From Sanderia malayensis (lineage: Eukaryota > Cnidaria > Scyphozoa > Semaeostomeae > Pelagiidae), in NCBI GenBank assembly GCA_013076295.1, contig RQOL01000451.1, positions 1 to 64,000 of the forward strand: 64,000 nucleotides of DNA, read 5' to 3'. Below the pieces are notes generated by a model. It was not told the DNA's origin. It made no database searches and worked only from the letters and a program-made list of their open reading frames with translations. Both the position numbers and the translations under genes were made by a program. Positions 37,016-49,368 of this stretch are shown here, piece after piece (the stretch's first letter is position 1; each line of letters begins with the position of its first letter).

Positions 37016-38291
37016 GTGAAAAAAAATTGTTATAGACTTTTAGTTACTTTTTTCAGTAATATTAACATTCATTCCCACAATTTACACTAATAAAAGATAA
37101 CACTCATTCACACAATTTATACCAATAAAAAGTAACTTTTTTTCCGCAACTTACACTAATGAAAATCAAGATTCATTCCCACAATTTGCGCAAGATTCAA
37201 CGAAAATTCAACGAGAACAAATTGTTATACACTTTTAGTTACTTTGTTCAGTAATATTAACATTCATTCCCACAATTTACACTAATAAAAGATAACACTC
37301 ATTCCCACAATTTACACCAATAAAAAATAACTTTTATTCCCGCAACTTACACTAATCAAAGTTAAGATTCATTCCCACAATTTGCCGATGATTCCCCGTC
37401 AGTTCAGTGAAAAAAATTGTTATAGACTTTTAGTTACTTTTTTCAGTAATATTAACATTCATTCCCACAATTTACACTAATAAAAGATAACACTCATTCC
37501 CAAAATTTGACCAATAAAAATTAACTTTCATCCCACAATATACAACAATAAAAATTAACTTTTATATCCGCAACTTACACTAATCAAGATTAACATTCAT
37601 TCCCACAGTTTGCGCATGATTCCACGTCAATTCAGCGAAAACAAATTGTTATACACTTTTAGTTACTTTGTTCAGTAATATTAACATTTAATCCCACAAC
37701 TTACACTAAAATAAGATAACACTCATTCCCACAAATTACACCATTAAAAGTTAACTTTTATTCCCGCAACTTACACTAATCAAAATTAACATTCATTCCC
37801 ACAATTTGCCCATGATTCCTCGTCAGTTCAGTGAAAAAAAATTGTTAAAGACTTTTAGTTACTTTTTTCAGTAATATTAACATTCATTCCCACAATTTAC
37901 ACTAATAAAAGATAACACTCATTCACACAATTTATACCAATAAAAATTAACTTTTTTTCCGCAACTTACACTAATGAAAATCAAGATTCATTGCCACAAT
38001 TTGCGCAAGATTCAACGAAAATTCAACGAGAACAAATTGTTATACACTTTTAGTTACTTTGTTCAGTAATATTAACATTCATTCCCACAATTTACACTAA
38101 TAAAAGATAACACTCATTCCCACAATTTACACCAATAAAAAATAACTTTTATTCCCGCAACTTACACTAATCAAAGTTAAGATTCATTCCTACAATTTTG
38201 CGCATGATTCCACGAAAGTTCAGCAAGAATAAATTGTGATACATTTTTAGCTACTTTTTTCAGTAATTTTAACATTCATTCCCACAATTTA
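37016..38291 (+). repeat. 1276 bp tandem duplication, copy 1
   Basis: Anchors recur at an offset of 1276 (TTTGCCGATG at 37381 and 38657). The unit contains one 230 bp long monomer plus standard monomers. It ends in mid-subrepeat at CCCACAATTTA. Confidence 0.82.
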
Positions 38292-39567
38292 ATGAAAAAA
38301 AATTGTTATAGACTTTTAGTTACTTTTTTCAGTAATATTAACATTCATTCCCACAATTTACACTAATAAAAGATAACACTCATTCACACAATTTATACCA
38401 ATAAAAATTAACTTTTTTTCCGCAACTTACACTAATGAAAATCAAGATTCATTCCCACAATTTGCGCAAGATTCAACGAAAATTCAACGAGAACAAATTG
38501 TTATACACTTTTAGTTACTTTGTTCAGTAATATTAACATTCATTCCCACAATTTACACTAATAAAAGATAACACTCATTCCCACAATTTACACCAATAAA
38601 AAATAACTTTTATTCCCGCAACTTACACTAATCAAAGTTAAGATTCATTCCCACAATTTGCCGATGATTCCCCGTCAGTTCAGTGAAAAAAATTGTTATA
38701 GACTTTTAGTTACTTTTTTCAGTAATATTAACATTCATTCCCACAATTTACACTAATAAAAGATAACACTCATTCCCAAAATTTGACCAATAAAAATTAA
38801 CTTTCATCCCACAATATACAACAATAAAAATTAACTTTTATATCCGCAACTTACACTAATCAAGATTAACATTCATTCCCACAGTTTGCGCATGATTCCA
38901 CGTCAATTCAGCGAAAACAAATTGTTATACACTTTTAGTTACTTTGTTCAGTAATATTAACATTTAATCCCACAACTTACACTAAAATAAGATAGCACTC
39001 ATTCCCACAAATTACACCATTAAAAGTTAACTTTTATTCCCGCAACTTACACTAATCAAAATTAACATTCATTCCCACAATTTGCCCATGATTCCTCGTC
39101 AGTTCAGTGAAAAAAAATTGTTATAGACTTTTAGTTACTTTTTTCAGTAATATTAACATTCATTCCCACAATTTACACTAATAAAAGATAACACTCATTC
39201 ACACAATTTATACCAATAAAAATTAACTTTTTTTCCGCAACTTACACTAATGAAAATCAAGATTCATTTCCACAATTTGCGCAAGATTCAACGAAAATTC
39301 AACGAGAACAAATTGTTATACACTTTTAGTTACTTTGTTCAGTAATATTAACATTCATTCCCACAATTTACACTAATAAAAGATAACACTCATTCCCACA
39401 ATTTACACCAATAAAAAATAACTTTTATTCCCGCAACTTACACTAATCAAAGTTAAGATTCATTCCTACAATTTTGCGCATGATTCCACGAAAGTTCAGC
39501 AAGAATAAATTATGATACATTTTTAGCTACTTTTTTCAGTAATTTTAACATTCATTCCCACAATTTA
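38292..39567 (+). repeat. 1276 bp tandem duplication, copy 2
   Basis: Begins abruptly in mid-head (ATGAAAAAAAATTG) right after the truncated subrepeat of copy 1. 1276 bp is about 6.5 monomers, so the joint is out of register with the 196 bp period. Copy 2 then matches copy 1 closely throughout. Confidence 0.82.
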
Positions 39568-41017
39568 CACTAATAAAAATTAACTTTCATTCCCACAAAT
39601 TACAACATTAAAAGTTAACTTTTATTCCCGCAACTTACACTAATCAAAATTAACATTCATTCCCACAATTTGCCGATGATTCCGCGTCAGTTCAGTGAAA
39701 AAAAATTGTTATAGACTTTTAGTTACTTTTTTCAGTAATATTAACAATCATTCCCACAATTTACACTAATAAAAGGTAACACTCATTCCCACAATTTACA
39801 CCAATAAAAAATAACTTTTATTCCCGCAACTTACACTAATCAAAATTAACAATCATTCCCACAATTTGCCCATGATTCCCCGTCAGTTCAGTGAAAAAAA
39901 ATTGTTATAGACTTTTAGTTACTTTTTTCAGTAATATTAACATTCATTCCCACAATTTACACTAATAAAAGATAACACTCATTCCCACATTTTTCGCCAA
40001 TAAAAATTAACTTTTATTCCCGCAACTTACACTAATCAAAACTAATATTCATTAAAACAATTTGCGCATGATTCCACGAAAATGCATCGAAAACAAATTG
40101 TTATAGACTTTTAGTTACTTTTTTCAGTAATATTAACATTCATTCCCACAATTTACACTAATAAAATATAACACTCATTCCCACAATTTACACCAATAAA
40201 AAAAAACTTTTATTCCCGCAACTTACACTAATCAAAGTCAAGATTCATTCCCACAATTTGCGCATGATTCCACAAAAACTCAGCGAGAACAAATTGTTAT
40301 ACACTTTTAGTTACTTTTTTCAGTAATATTAACATTCATTCCCACAATTTACACTAAAAATAGATAACACTCATTCTCACAATTTACACTAAAAAAATTA
40401 ACTTTTATTCCCGCAACTTACACTAATCAAAATTAGGATTCATTCCCACAATTTACATTAATAAAAGATAGCACTCTTTCCCACAATTTACACCATTCAA
40501 AATTAACTTTTTTTTTCGCATCCTACACTAATCAAAATTAGCATTCATTCCCACAATTTGCGCATGATTCCACGTCAATTCAGCGAAAAAAAATTGTTAT
40601 ACATTTTTAGTTACTTTGTTCAGTAATATTAACATTCATTCCCACAATTTACACTAATAAAAGATAACACTCATTCCCACATTTTTCACCAATAAAAATT
40701 AACTTTTATTCCCGCAACTTACATTAATCAAAACTAACATTCATTCCCACAAATTGCCCATGATTCCCCGTCAGTTCAGTGAAAAAAGTTTGTTATAGAC
40801 TTTTAGTTACTTTTTTCAGTAATATTAACATTCATTCCCAAAATTTACACTAATAAAAGATAACACTCATTCACACAATTTATACCAATACAAATTTACT
40901 TATTCCGCAACTTACACTAATGAAAATTTAGATCCATTCCCATAATTTTTGCATGATTCCACGTCAATTGAGTGAAAGCAAATTGTTATACACTTTTAAT
41001 TACTTTTTTCAGTAATA
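39568..41017 (+). repeat. Satellite array left of TTAA element 1
   Basis: Standard and extended monomers. From about 40300 to the insertion the sequence is the left flank of the 7309 bp offset duplication (private words CATAATTTTTGCATG at 40951/48260 and TTAGGATTCATTCCC). Nothing coding is visible. Confidence 0.9.
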
Positions 41018-41021
41018 TTAA

Positions 41022-41130
41022 AGGAGAACTGTCACCAAAAATTATCTTTACTTATTTTGGTTCGTTTTATTGCGTAGAATACGAATCCGAAATCCGTTTT
41101 TCGAAACAACGCCTTGTTTTCGAGTTATTA
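41022..41130 (+). repeat. Left terminal inverted repeat, TTAA element 1
   Basis: 109 bp, paired with 42382-42490. It includes the palindrome-prone words CGAAACAACGCCTTG and GCGTAGAATACGAATCCG. Translation of this repeat produces most of a spurious 131-codon frame starting in the satellite at 40972. Confidence 0.88.
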
Positions 41131-41252
41131 TCGATTCTTTCTGAAAAAACGAGAATTTTCGGAAAATCTAACTTTACAGTGCTTCGGACACTGGTGACGC
41201 AAAATGTGATCATTGCAAAAACAGGAAGTACGCAGGCCCGCTTGGAATCTGT

Positions 41253-41515
41253 GTGCTTGAAAAATGCTTGCCTGAGAATTTTCACGATTTATGTCAACTG
41301 TCTACCTGCAAAATGGCAAACAACTATGAAAATTATGAATTGGAAATTTCTGGTCATGATGAAGTAGATTTGTGGCCATGGATATACAGCCTTTCATGTA
41401 TGAACCGAGGAGACAGAACCAACAACAGCCAGACTCGTCGTGAGGATCATCAAGAAGTTCTGACAAATCTGAAACTGAATAATGTTCAAAGGATTAGGAT
41501 TGGAAACACTGAATG
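41253..41515 (+). pseudogene. P2X7-ballast-like gene remnant, exon 1 (copy 1)
   Basis: 87 codons from ATG 41253, or 67 from ATG 41313 (MANNYENYELEISG). It ends QRIRIGNTEW, with the Trp codon split by the intron (phase 2). R-x-G-N-T-x-W immediately before a Cys cluster is the entry signature of the P2X7 C-terminal (ballast) domain and its invertebrate relatives. The preceding acidic stretch (residues 21-50) fits the variable lead-in of such proteins. A GT donor follows at 41516. The start codon is uncertain. Function: in P2X7 the domain is a cytosolic zinc- and nucleotide-binding module; a role for this stand-alone copy is unknown. Confidence 0.65.
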
Positions 41516-41634
41516 GTAATAATTGTGTTTGTATTTCTTCAAATTTATGTATTTAAGAATCCTGGTCATTATAGCCTAGACGAAGAGCACCTATTCATCG
41601 TTGATCCAAGAGCGTTCATAAAATTTTGCTTCAG
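41516..41634 (+). other. Predicted 119 bp intron (copy 1)
   Basis: GTAATAATTG donor and TTTTGCTTCAG acceptor with a pyrimidine-rich end. Removing it restores an uninterrupted domain: RIGNTEW joins CQCGHCCKMPT with no frame change. Reading through the intron also stays open in one frame, which creates a spurious 78-codon frame. Confidence 0.75.
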
Positions 41635-42059
41635 GTGCCAATGCGGTCATTGTTGTAAAATGCCAACAGGCCGTGAAAGTCTGTGTTGCCATGAAAAGGA
41701 CAGAGTTTTGATGAAATTGCAAGGAAAAGAACTTAAATTGTGTTACTGAGGATGATGATTTCAAAAGTGTTTGTCTGAATGCTGCTGTCATAGAAACTGC
41801 CATATACCAGTTTATTGAAGATGAAGAATATCTGGATGATGCACAATCATATAAGCTGTTCAGATATTCACACTCTGAAGCTCATACAAACTCAAGAAAA
41901 CAAGTTTATGTTGAAATTTTTATGTACCTCCAGTCTTCGTCTCTTTTTGAATGTTCCATAACTTTTCTTTGGACTCAGTTTAGAAGGGCTGCTACTGAAT
42001 TTAGAAACTATAACGCTCCTCAAGGCTCAATCTGGAATGTTGTTGCGGTACAAAGTTAA
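41635..42059 (+). pseudogene. P2X7-ballast-like gene remnant, exon 2 (copy 1)
   Basis: The frame after splicing reads CQCGHCCKMPT, ESLCCHEKDR, then stops at 41749. One base out of frame, from about 41736, the expected continuation appears: NCVTEDDDFKSVCLN, VIETAIYQF, and later ECSITFLWTQF, open to TAA 42057-42059. The C-x-C-x2-C-C...C-C cluster, then the C-V-T-E...F-x-x-V-C-L-N block, then a C-x-(I/V)-x-x-(I/L)-x-x-x-F block follow the order of cysteine-rich segments in the P2X7 ballast domain. The shift, about +1 between 41700 and 41736, kills the present copy. No receptor transmembrane part is present. Similarity to P2X7 is recognised from motifs and not from a search; the last 50 residues match weakly. 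Confidence 0.65.
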
Positions 42060-42381
42060 CGAAACACACTTTCCTAACCCATTCTTTCCGTAGCTTTGAA
42101 TCACTAGGAAACACAAAAAGTGTCTTCTTTCTTGGCGAACCTGGATTAACCTGCTTTCTACTATCTTCCAAACAGTTGTTAGCACTGCAGTTACCATTTT
42201 AATCACCAAAAATAAGCACTTTCAAACCAGTCGTCTTGTGCCGAAATTGCTTGAATAACTACTGAAAACGAGTACGTGCCGAGAACCAATGATCACATAT
42301 GACGTCAGAAGGAAGTAACAAATTCTCGGGAACGAGAAAACAACGAGAATTTGTCCGGCAGTACCGGACACTTTAAATGCT
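42060..42381 (+). other. 3' interior of TTAA element 1
   Basis: 322 bp between the gene remnant and the right terminal repeat. It contains inverted similarity to the left subterminal region (ATGATCACATATGACGTC), a short inverted pair around CTCGGGAACGAGAAAACAAC and a CCGGCAGTACCGG palindrome near 42356. No coding sense is convincing on either strand. Confidence 0.6.
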
Positions 42382-42490
42382 TAATAACTCCAAAACAAGG
42401 CGTTGTTTCGAAAAACGGACTTCGGATTCGTATTCTACGCAATAAAACAAACCAAAATAAATAAAGATAATTTTTGGTGACAGTTCTCCT
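42382..42490 (-). repeat. Right terminal inverted repeat, TTAA element 1
   Basis: 109 bp reverse complement of 41022-41130 with four mismatches. It ends GGTGACAGTTCTCCT before the TTAA duplication. Confidence 0.88.
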
Positions 42491-42494
42491 TTAA

Positions 42495-45400
42495 CACTCA
42501 TTCCCACAATTTACACTAATAAAATATAACACTCATTCCCACAATTTACACCAATAAAAAATAACTTTTATTCCCGCAACTTACACTAATCAAAACTAAC
42601 ATTCATTCCCACAAATTGCCCATGATTCCCCGTCAGTTCAGTGAAAAAAAATTGTTATAGACTTTTAGTTACTTTTTTCAGTAATTTTAACATTCATTCC
42701 CACAATTTACACTAATAAAATCTAACTTTCATTCCCACAAATTACATCACTAAAAGTTAACTTTTATTCCCGCAACTTACACTAATCAAAATTAACATTC
42801 ATTCCCACAATTTGCTCATGATTCCTCGTCAGTTCAGTGAAAAAAAATTGTTATATACTTTTAGTTACTTTTTTCAGTAATATTAACATTTAATCCCACA
42901 ACTTACACTAAAATAAGATAACACTCATTCCCACAAATTACACCATTAAAAGTTAACTTTTATTCCCGCAACTTACACTAATCAAAATTAACATTCATTC
43001 CCACAATTTGCCCATGATTCCCCGTCAGTTCAGTGAAAAAAAATCGTTATAGACTTTTAGTTACTTTTTTCAGTAATATTAACATTCATTCCCACAATTT
43101 ACACTAATAAAAGATAACACTCATTCACACAATTTATACCAATAAAAATTTACTTATTCCGCAACTTACACTAATGAAAATTTAGATCCATTCCCACAAT
43201 TTTTGCATGATTCCACGTCAATTGAGTGAAAGCAAATTGTTATACACTTTTAATTACTTTTTTCAGTAATATTAACACTCATTCCCACAATTTACACTAA
43301 TAAAATATAACACTCATTCCCACAATTTACACCAATAAAAATAACTTTTATTCCCGCAACTTACACTAATCAAAGTTAAGATTCATTCCTACAATTTGCG
43401 CATGATTCCACGAAAGTTCAGCAAGAATAAATTGTGATACATTTTTAGCTACTTTTTTCAGTAATTTTAACATTCATTCCCACAATTTACACTAATAAAA
43501 ATTAACTTTCATTCCCACAAATTACACCATTAAAAGTTAACTTTTATTCCCGCAACTTACACTAATCAAAATTAACATTCATTCCCACAATTTGGCGATG
43601 ATTCCCCGTCAGTTCAGTGAAAAAAAATTGTTATAGACTTTTAGTTACTTTTTTCAGTAATATTAACATTCATTCCCACAATTTACACTAATAAAAGATA
43701 ACACTCATTCACACAATTTATACCAATAAAAATTTACTTATTCCGCAACTTACACTAATGAAAATTTAGATCCATTCCCACAATTTTTGCATGATTCCAC
43801 GTCAATTGAGTGAAAGCAAATTGTTATACACTTTTAATTACTTTTTTCAGTAATATTAACACTCATTCCCACAATTTACACTAATAAAATATAACACTCA
43901 TTCCCACAATTTACACCAATAAAAAATAACTTTTATTCCCGCAACTTACACTAATCAAAGTTAAGATTCATTCCTACAATTTGCGCATGATTCCACGAAA
44001 GTTCAGCAAGAATAAATTGTGATACATTTTTAGCTACTTTTTTCAGTAATTTTAACATTCATTCCCACAATTTACACTAATAAAAATTAACTTTCATTCC
44101 CACAAATTACACCATTAAAAGTTAACTTTTATTCCCGCAACTTACACTAATCAAAATTAACATTCATTCCCACAATTTGGCGATGATTCCCCGTCAGTTC
44201 AGTGAAAAAAAATTGTTATAGACTTTTAGTTACTTTTTTCAGTAATATTAACATTCATTCCCACAATTTACACTAATAAAAGATAACACTCATTCACACA
44301 ATTTATACCAATAAAAATTTACTTATTCCGCAACTTACACTAATGAAAATTTAGATCCATTCCCACAATTTTTGCATGATTCCACGTCAATTGAGTGAAA
44401 GCAAATTGTTATACACTTTTAATTACTTTTTTCAGTAATATTAACACTCATTCCCACAATTTACACTAATAAAATATAACACTCATTCCCACAATTTACA
44501 CCAATAAAAAATAACTTTTATTCCCGCAACTTACACTAATCAAAGTTAAGATTCATTCCTACAATTTGCGCATGATTCCACGAAAGTTCAGCAAGAATAA
44601 ATTGTGATACATTTTTAGCTACTTTTTTCAGTAATTTTAACATTCATTCCCACAATTTACACTAATAAAAATTAACTTTCATTCCCACAAATTACACCAT
44701 TAAAAGTTAACTTTTATTCCCGCAACTTACACTAATCAAAATTAACATTCATTCCCACAATTTGGCGATGATTCCCCGTCAGTTCAGTGAAAAAAAATTG
44801 TTATAGACTTTTAGTTACTTTTTTCAGTAATATTAACATTCATTCCCACAATTTACACTAATAAAAGATAACACTCATTCCCAAAATTTGACCAATAAAA
44901 ATTAACTTTCATCCCACAATATACAACAATAAAAATTAACTTTTATATCCGCAACTTACACTAATCAAGATTAACATTCATTCCCACAGTTTGCGCATGA
45001 TTCCACGTCAATTCAGCGAAAACAAATTGTTACACACTTTTAGTTACTTTGTTCAGTAATATTAACATTCATTCCCACAATTTACACTAATAAAATATAA
45101 CACTCATTCCCACAATTTACACCAATAAAAAAAAACTTTTATTCCCGCAACTTACACTAATCAAAGTCAAGATTCATTCCCACAATTTGCGCATGATTCC
45201 ACAAAAACTCAGCGAGAACAAATTGTTATACACTTTTAGTTTCTTTTTTCAGTAATATTAACATTTAATCCCACAACTTACACTAAAATAAGATAACACT
45301 CATTCCCACAAATTACACCATTAAAAGTTAACTTTTATTCCCGCAACTTACACTAATCAAAATTAACATTCATTCCCACAATTTGACCATGATTCCTCGT

Positions 45401-48326
45401 CAGTTCAGTGAAAAAAATTGTTATAGACTTTTAGTTACTTTTTTCAGTAATATTAACATTCATTCCCACAATTTACACTAATAAAAGATAACACTCATTC
45501 ACACAATTTATACCAATAAAAATTAACTTTTTTTCCGCAACTTACACTAATGAAAATCAAGATTCATTCCCACAATTTGCGCAAGATTCAACGAAAATTC
45601 AACGAGAACAAATTGTTATACACTTTTAGTTACTTTGTTCAGTAATATTAACATTCATTCCCACAATTTACACTAATAAAAGATAACACTCATTCCCACA
45701 ATTTACACCAATAAAAAATAACTTTTATTCCCGCAACTTACACTAATCAAAGTTAAGATTCATTCCTACAATTTGCGCATGATTCCACGAAAGTTCAGCA
45801 AGAATAAATTGTGATACATTTTTAGCTACTTTTTTCAGTAATTTTAACATTCATTCCCACAATTTACACTAATAAAAATTAACTTTCATTCCCACAAATT
45901 ACAACATTAAAAGTTAACTTTTATTCCCGCAACTTACACTAATCAAAATTAACATTCATTCCCACAATTTGCCGATGATTCCGCGTCAGTTCAGTGAAAA
46001 AAAATTGTTATAGACTTTTAGTTACTTTTTTCAGTAATATTAACAATCATTCCCACAATTTACACTAATAAAAGGTAACACTCATTCCCACAATTTACAC
46101 CAATAAAAAATAACTTTTATTCCCGCAACTTACACTAATCAAAATTAACAATCATTCCCACAATTTGCCCATGATTCCCCGTCAGTTCAGTGAAAAAAAA
46201 TTGTTATAGACTTTTAGTTACTTTTTTCAGTAATATTAACATTCATTCCCACAATTTACACTAATAAAAGATAACACTCATTCCCACATTTTTCGCCAAT
46301 AAAAATTAACTTTTATTCCCGCAACTTACACTAATGAAAATCAAGATTCATTCCCACAATTTGCGCAAGATTCAACGAAAATTCAACGAGAACAAATTGT
46401 TATACACTTTTAGTTACTTTGTTCAGTAATATTAACATTCATTCCCACAATTTACACTAATAAAAGATAACACTCATTCCCACATTTTTCACCAACAAAA
46501 ATTAACTTTTTTCCGCAACTTACACTAATGAAAATCAAGATTCATTCCCACAATTTGCGCAAGTTTCAACGAAAATTCAACGAGAACAAATTGTTATACA
46601 CTTTTAGTTACTTTGTTCAGTAATATTAACATTCATTCCCACAATTTACACTAATAAAAGATAACACTCATTCCCACATTTTTCACCAACAAAAATTAAC
46701 TTTTATTCCCGCAACTTACACTAATCAAAACTAACATTCATTAAAACAACTTGCGCATGATTCCACGAAAATGCAGCGAAAACAAATTATTATACACTTT
46801 TAGTTACTTTTTTCAGTAATATTAACAATCATTCCCACAATTTACACTAATAAAAGATAACACTCATTCCCACAATTTACACCAATAAAAAATAACTTTT
46901 ATTCCCGCCACTTACACTAATCAAAGTTAAGATTCATTCCTACAATTTGCGCATGATTCCACGAAAGTTCAGCAAGAATAAATTGTGATACATTTTTAGC
47001 TACTTTTTTCAGTAATTTTAACATTCATTCCCACAATTTACACTAATAAAAATTAACTTTCATTCCCACAAATTACACCATTAAAAGTTAACTTTTATTC
47101 CCGCAACTTTCACTAATCAAAATTAACATTCATTCCCACAATTTGCCGATGATTCCCCGTCAGTTCAGTGAAAAAAAATTGTTATAGACTTTTAGTTACT
47201 TTTTTCAGTAATATTAACATTCATTCCCACAATTTACACTAATAAAAGATAACACTCATTCCCAAAATTTGACCAATAAAAATTAACTTTCATCCCACAA
47301 TATACAACAATAAAAATTAACTTTTATATCCGCAACTTACACTAATCAAGATTAACATTCATTCCCACAGTTTGCGCATGATTCCACGTCAATTCAGCGA
47401 AAACAAATTGTTATACACTTTTAGTTACTTTGTTCAGTAATATTAACATTTAATCCCACAACTTACACTAAAATAAGATAACACTCATTCCCACAAATTA
47501 CACCATTAAAAGTTAACTTTTATTACCGCAACTTACACTAATCAAAATTAACATTCATTCCCACAATTTGCCCATGATTCCCCGTCAGTTCAGTGAAAAA
47601 AAATTGTTATAGACTTTTAGTTACTTTTTTCAGTAATATTAACATTCATTCCCACAATTTACACTAAAAATAGATAACACTCATTCCCACAATTTACAAT
47701 AAAAAATTAACTTTTATTCCCGCAACTTACACTAATCAAAATTAGGATTCATTCCCACAATTTACATTAATAAAAGATAGCACTCTTTCCCACAATTTAC
47801 ACCATTCAAAATTAACTTTTTTTTTCGCATCCTACACTAATCAAAATTAACATTCATTCCCACAATTTGGGCATGTTTCCACGTCAATTCAGCGAAAAAA
47901 AATTGTTATACATTTTTAGTTACTTTGTTCAGTAATATTAACATTCATTCCCACAATTTACACTAATAAAAGATAACACTCATTCCCACATTTTTCACCA
48001 ATAAAAATTAACTTTTATTCCCGCAACTTACATTAATCAAAACTAACATTCATTCCCACAAATTGCCCATGATTCCCCGTCAGTTCAGTGAAAAAAATTT
48101 GTTATAGACTTTTAGTTACTTTTTTCAGTAATATTAACATTCATTCCCAAAATTTACACTAATAAAAGATAACACTCATTCACACAATTTATACCAATAC
48201 AAATTTACTTATTCCGCAACTTACACTAATGAAAATTTAGATCCATTCCCATAATTTTTGCATGATTCCACGTCAATTGAGTGAAAGCAAATTGTTATAC
48301 ACTTTTAATTACTTTTTTCAGTAATA
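42495..48326 (+). repeat. Satellite array between the TTAA elements
   Basis: About 5.8 kb, close to 30 monomers. It includes the right flank of duplication copy 1, the 585 bp trimer array, a stretch near 45.4-46.3 kb that resembles 39.1-40.0 kb at an offset near 6299, and the left flank of duplication copy 2. No genes are visible. Confidence 0.92.
43015..44870 (+). repeat. Three 585 bp trimer units
   Basis: AATTTTTGCATG occurs at 43198, 43782 and 44367 and TTTGGCGATG at 43591, 44176 and 44761, giving periods of 584, 585 and 585. Each unit has three monomers with different heads: TTGGCGATGATTCCCC, TTTTTGCATGATTCC and GCGCATGATTCCACG. The copies are nearly identical, so this amplification is recent relative to the array. 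Confidence 0.87.
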
Positions 48327-48561
48327 TTAAAGGAGAACTGTCACCGAAAATTATCTTTACTTATTTTGGTTCGTTTTATTGCGTAGAATACGAATCCGAA
48401 ATCCGTTTTTCGAAACAACGCCTTGTTTTCGAGTTATTATCGATTCTTTCTGAAAAAACGAGAATTTTCGGAAAATCTAACTTTACAGTGCTTCGGACAC
48501 TGGTGACGCAAAATGTGATCATTGCAAAAACAGGAAGTACGCAGGCCCGCTTGGAATCTGT

Positions 48562-48824
48562 GTGCTTGAAAAATGCTTGCCTGAGAATTTTCACGATTTA
48601 TGTCAACTGTCTACCTGCAAAATGGCAAACAACTATGAAAACTATGAATTGGAAATTTCTGGTCATGATGAAGTAGATTTGTGGCCATGGATATACAGCC
48701 TTTCATGTATGAACCGAGGAGACAGAACCAACAACAGCCAGACTCGTCGTGAGGATCATCAAGAAGTTCTGACAAATCTGAAACTGAATAATGTTCAAAG
48801 GATTAGGATTGGAAACACTGAATG
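48562..48824 (+). pseudogene. P2X7-ballast-like gene remnant, exon 1 (copy 2)
   Basis: Same 87-codon exon as in copy 1 (alternative ATG 48622), ending RIGNTEW at a phase 2 GT donor. The one codon change seen within the overlapping satellite-borne frame (K-I-M to K-T-M) is silent in the exon frame: AAT to AAC, Asn. The lone difference in this exon is therefore synonymous. Confidence 0.65.
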
Positions 48825-48943
48825 GTAATAATTGTGTTTGTATTTCTTCAAATTTATGTATTTAAGAATCCTGGTCATTATAGCCTAGACGAAGAGCACC
48901 TATTCATCGTTGATCCAAGAGCGTTCATAAAATTTTGCTTCAG
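48825..48943 (+). other. Predicted 119 bp intron (copy 2)
   Basis: Same GTAATAATTG donor and GCTTCAG acceptor as copy 1, with no differences seen. Confidence 0.75.
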
Positions 48944-49368
48944 GTGCCAATGCGGTCATTGTTGTAAAATGCCAACAGGCCGTGAAAGTCTGTGTTGCCA
49001 TGAAAAGGACAGAGTTTTGATGAAATTGCAAGGAAAAGAACTTAAATTGTGTTACTGAGGATGATGATTTCAAAAGTGTTTGTCTGAATGCTGCTGTCAT
49101 AGAAACTGCCATATACCAGTTTATTGAAGATGAAGAATATCTGGATGATGCACAATCATATAAGCTGTTCAGATATTCACACTCTGAAGCTCATACAAAC
49201 TCAAGAAAACAAGTTTATGTTGAAATTTTTATGTACCTCCAGTCTTCGTCTCTTTTTGAATGTTCCATAACTTTTCTTTGGACTCAGTTTAGAAGGGCTG
49301 CTACTGAATTTAGGAACTATAACGCTCCTCAAGGCTCAATCTGGAATGTTGTTGCGGTACAAAGTTAA
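48944..49368 (+). pseudogene. P2X7-ballast-like gene remnant, exon 2 (copy 2)
   Basis: Cysteine cluster CQCGHCCKMPT...ESLCC in the spliced frame, early stop at 49058, then the NCVTEDDDF continuation one base out of frame from 49045 to TAA 49366-49368. The frameshift is identical to copy 1 and therefore predates the duplication; it may even be an ancestral property of the element family. Confidence 0.65.

Larger units (their letters stand above)
41018..42494 (+). mobile_element. TTAA DNA transposon with gene remnant, copy 1
   Basis: TTAA (41018-41021) and TTAA (42491-42494) flank a 1469 bp body that begins AGGAGAACTGTCACC and ends with its reverse complement. The terminal inverted repeats are 109 bp (41022-41130 and 42382-42490) with four mismatches by eye; weaker inverted similarity extends inward to GTGATCATTG at about 41206-41215, matched at about 42286-42295. 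The satellite closes perfectly when one TTAA and the body are removed. No transposase is visible, so it is non-autonomous. TTAA targets point to the piggyBac or Kolobok superfamilies; the AGG ends do not match the usual CCC of piggyBac, so Kolobok-like is somewhat favoured but unproven. The interior carries the P2X7-ballast-like gene remnant. Confidence 0.85.
40300..43500 (+). repeat. Segmental duplication copy 1 (offset 7309)
   Basis: About 3.2 kb containing satellite flanks plus the whole TTAA element. It matches 47610-50810 at an offset of 7309-7310. Homology breaks on the left near 40300/47610 (different heads) and on the right at 43500/50810 (AATAAAAATTAAC versus AATAAAATCTAAC). 7309 minus the 1473 bp added by the element is 5836 bp, close to 30 monomers, which points to unequal exchange or replication in register. 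Confidence 0.88.

Noticed and set aside
40972..41367. 131-codon frame entering TTAA element 1 (and its twin at 48281)
   Set aside because: It begins in satellite, crosses the terminal inverted repeat and overlaps the better supported exon in another frame.
41067..42209. Minus-strand frames inside the TTAA element
   Set aside because: Short, no recognised motifs, opposite the exons and terminal repeats; shadows of the plus-strand gene.
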